From: Clostridiales bacterium
GTDB taxonomy: Bacteria; Bacillota; Clostridia; Oscillospirales; Oscillospiraceae
Direction: 5' to 3'
DNA: 6,518 bases
Assembly: GCA_019418525.1 (NCBI GenBank)
Contig: DYBS01000129.1
Location: 1-6,518 of the forward strand
In this document: positions 5,058-6,518 of the stretch, piece after piece
How positions within the stretch are numbered: the first letter of the stretch is position 1
Layout: every line of letters begins with the position of its first letter
The notes under the pieces: model-generated
What the model saw: the letters and a program-made list of their open reading frames with translations, nothing else
What the model was told of the DNA's origin: nothing
The model's database searches: none
Made by a program: the position numbers and the translations under genes

Positions 5058-5823
5058 GGGTGTTCCCTCCCTCCAAACGGCTCAACAGGGCCCCCAGGCC
5101 CCGCTCCAGCAGAAAGCTAAGGGCGATCACCACTACCGTCCAGGCAAACAGATTCTGCGTCTCCAGATAGATCTTGGAAAAATATACCTGGGTGCCGATG
5201 GCACGCTTGGGCACGCACAGCACCTCGGCGGCCACACCCGCCTTCCAGGCCAGGCCCAGGGAGGTGTGGCAGGCGCTGGCGAAGTAGGGCAGAACCGAGG
5301 GGATGTAGATGAGCCGCACCGTTTTCCACCGGGAGAAGCGGTAGGCCCGCCCGGCCTCCAGCAGCAGCGGGTCGGTTTGGGCGATGCCACGGGCCACGTT
5401 GCCCCACACCACCGGCAGCACCATCAAGGCGGCCACGATGGCGGGCACCCGCCCGGTGGGGGCCCAGAGGATGATGAGTAGGATGAAGGAGGCCACCGGC
5501 GTGGCCCGGATGACCCGCACCGCAGGGGAGAAGATCCAGTCGGCCCAGGCAAAGCTCTGGGTGAGCACGGCCAGCAGGGTCCCCACTGCCACGCCCCCCA
5601 GAAGCCCGGCAAAGATGCGCCCCAGGGTGGCGAGCGCCGTGAGCCAGAACTCCCCTTCACCGGCCAGGGAGACCAGGGTAGTCAGCACGGTCAGCGGGGC
5701 GGGGAGGATAAACTCGGTGCGGATGCCCTGGATGTTCTCCAGGTACCACACCACGCCCTGCCACACCAAAAGCCAAAAGGCCAGGGGGAGAAGCCCCCTG
5801 GCCAGCGGTCGTCTTTTCCTCAT
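5047..5823 (-). CDS. ABC transporter permease (NitT/TauT-type, SsuC-like)
   Basis: This 258-residue integral membrane subunit has about six helices (near 11-29, 66-88, 111-122, 125-143, 184-202 and 225-243). The cytoplasmic EAA loop lies at about 156-180 (EAGRAYRFSRWKTVRLIYIPSVLPYF region, with the conserved EA, G and P positions), the docking site for the ATPase. The early FILPAPLTVLTTL segment and the RATPVASFILLIILW helix are typical of the SsuC/TauC/NrtB permeases (binding-protein-dependent transport, BPD_transp_1). The substrate is unknown. The start is the ATG at 5823, 2 nt after the stop of the binding-protein gene (TGA-GC-ATG), with no clear Shine-Dalgarno, so reinitiation or coupling is likely. 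The 3' end overlaps the ATPase gene by 11 nt. Confidence 0.93.
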   Translation of the reverse strand: MRKRRPLARGLLPLAFWLLVWQGVVWYLENIQGIRTEFILPAPLTVLTTLVSLAGEGEFWLTALATLGRIFAGLLGGVAVGTLLAVLTQSFAWADWIFSPAVRVIRATPVASFILLIILWAPTGRVPAIVAALMVLPVVWGNVARGIAQTDPLLLEAGRAYRFSRWKTVRLIYIPSVLPYFASACHTSLGLAWKAGVAAEVLCVPKRAIGTQVYFSKIYLETQNLFAWTVVVIALSFLLERGLGALLSRLEGGNTHAG

Positions 5824-5825
5824 GC

Positions 5826-6518
5826 TCAGGGCAGGTAGTAGAAGGCATCGTCCGGGTTGGCCCCGCCGATGGAGGCGGGATCGGCGTTATAGAGCACCGC
5901 GTAGTAGTCCCGGATGGAGAGCATGTCGCTGCCGGTGATGCACACCAGATTGGCCTGGGGGATGGCGGCCACGGCGATGGGCTCCTTGGGCACGATGCCG
6001 GCCTCAACCACCAGGGGGGCGGCCTCCTCCGGGTTATCCCGGACGTACTCGATGGAGGCGGCGTACTCGGTGAGGAAGTCCTCCACCGCCTGGGGATTCT
6101 CCTCCAGGAACTCATTGCGCACCACCACGCAGCCCATGGTGAAGGTGCCCTCGGCGCCGGACTCCTCCCAGGCGGTGTTGAAGTCGATGGCGGCGCGGAC
6201 GTCGCTGTTCTGCATCAGCACGCCGGTGGCGGCGGGCACGGGGAGCATAGCCAGCTTGGCCTCACCGGACACCATCAGGGCCTGGACCTCCTCGGCGGTC
6301 TTCCACTGGATGTCCACGTCCTTTTCCGGGTCCACGCCGTTGAGGGTGAGGAGATAGTCCAGCACGTACTCGGGATTGGCGCCCTGGCCGGTGGCGTAGA
6401 GGGTCTGGCCCGCCAGGTCGGCCATGGAGTTCACATTGCTGCCGTTCTCCAGGATGTAGAGGACGCCCAGGGTGTTGAGGGCCAGCATCTGGATGGACTC
6501 GGTCTTATTGTAATAAGT
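5826..6518 (-). CDS. ABC transporter substrate-binding protein (NMT1/THI5-like), partial
   Basis: This is the C-terminal 230 residues of an extracytoplasmic solute-binding protein; the frame remains open to the window edge (reading ...NKTESIQMLALNTLGVLYILENG), so the signal peptide or lipobox and N-terminal lobe are missing. The Met at 6488 is internal, not a start. The fold cues are the DLAGQTLYATGQGANPEYVLDYLL segment, followed by VDIQWKTAEEVQALMVSGEAKLAMLPVPAATGVL, matching the periplasmic-binding type II proteins of the NitT/TauT/THI5 group that feed nitrate, sulfonate, taurine or pyrimidine-precursor importers. The ligand is not evident. It is the first visible gene of a three-gene operon, separated from the permease by 2 nt. 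Any promoter lies outside the window. Confidence 0.9.
   Translation of the reverse strand, partial: TYYNKTESIQMLALNTLGVLYILENGSNVNSMADLAGQTLYATGQGANPEYVLDYLLTLNGVDPEKDVDIQWKTAEEVQALMVSGEAKLAMLPVPAATGVLMQNSDVRAAIDFNTAWEESGAEGTFTMGCVVVRNEFLEENPQAVEDFLTEYAASIEYVRDNPEEAAPLVVEAGIVPKEPIAVAAIPQANLVCITGSDMLSIRDYYAVLYNADPASIGGANPDDAFYYLP

Noticed and set aside
4353..5120. Plus-strand open frame of 255 codons opposite the ABC ATPase.
   Set aside because: It is antisense to intact Walker and signature motifs; composition is P/G/Q-rich with no domain.

Overview
The window looks like a GC-rich, low-GC-lineage-type Gram-positive (Firmicutes) chromosome. Oscillospiraceae relatives such as Flavonifractor or Pseudoflavonifractor are my best guess. 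The reasons are strong AGGAGG-type ribosome sites, a PcrA-type helicase tail, a lipoteichoic-acid-synthase-family protein, and intrinsic terminators with long GC stems and T-runs. This placement is inference; no rRNA or other marker gene is present.

Layout from left to right. 1-201 (+) is the C-terminal tail of a PcrA/UvrD helicase. It converges through a hairpin (206-246) on a HAD-family hydrolase (252-890, -). A short divergent gap (891-959) separates the hydrolase from an EamA-type drug/metabolite transporter (960-1874, +), which ends in a strong terminator (1880-1916). A self-contained unit follows: a near-consensus extended -10 promoter with a palindrome at its start site (1929-1966), a roughly 90-nt leader, a 115-residue arginine-rich orphan protein (2055-2402, +), and a perfect 15-bp-stem terminator (2411-2449). 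The leader is predicted to fold into one long hairpin that buries the ribosome-binding site. Next come a five-TM LTA-synthase/phosphoglycerol-transferase-like sulfatase-fold protein (2453-4330, -) with its own promoter and leader hairpin, and a tightly packed minus-strand ABC importer operon of the NitT/TauT type: substrate-binding protein (5826-6518, cut by the window edge), then permease (5047-5823), then ATPase (4479-5057).

Most of the window is ordinary housekeeping and transport content. The part most worth a second look is 1929-2449. It is a monocistronic, terminator-bounded unit. Its messenger leader can pair almost end to end, with the Shine-Dalgarno sequence AGGTGGT opposite ACCGCCT at the very start of the transcript. 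That suggests translational control (ligand, temperature or protein-mediated) of an unrecognised small basic protein. I saw no CRISPR array, tRNA, rRNA, insertion sequence or phage gene.
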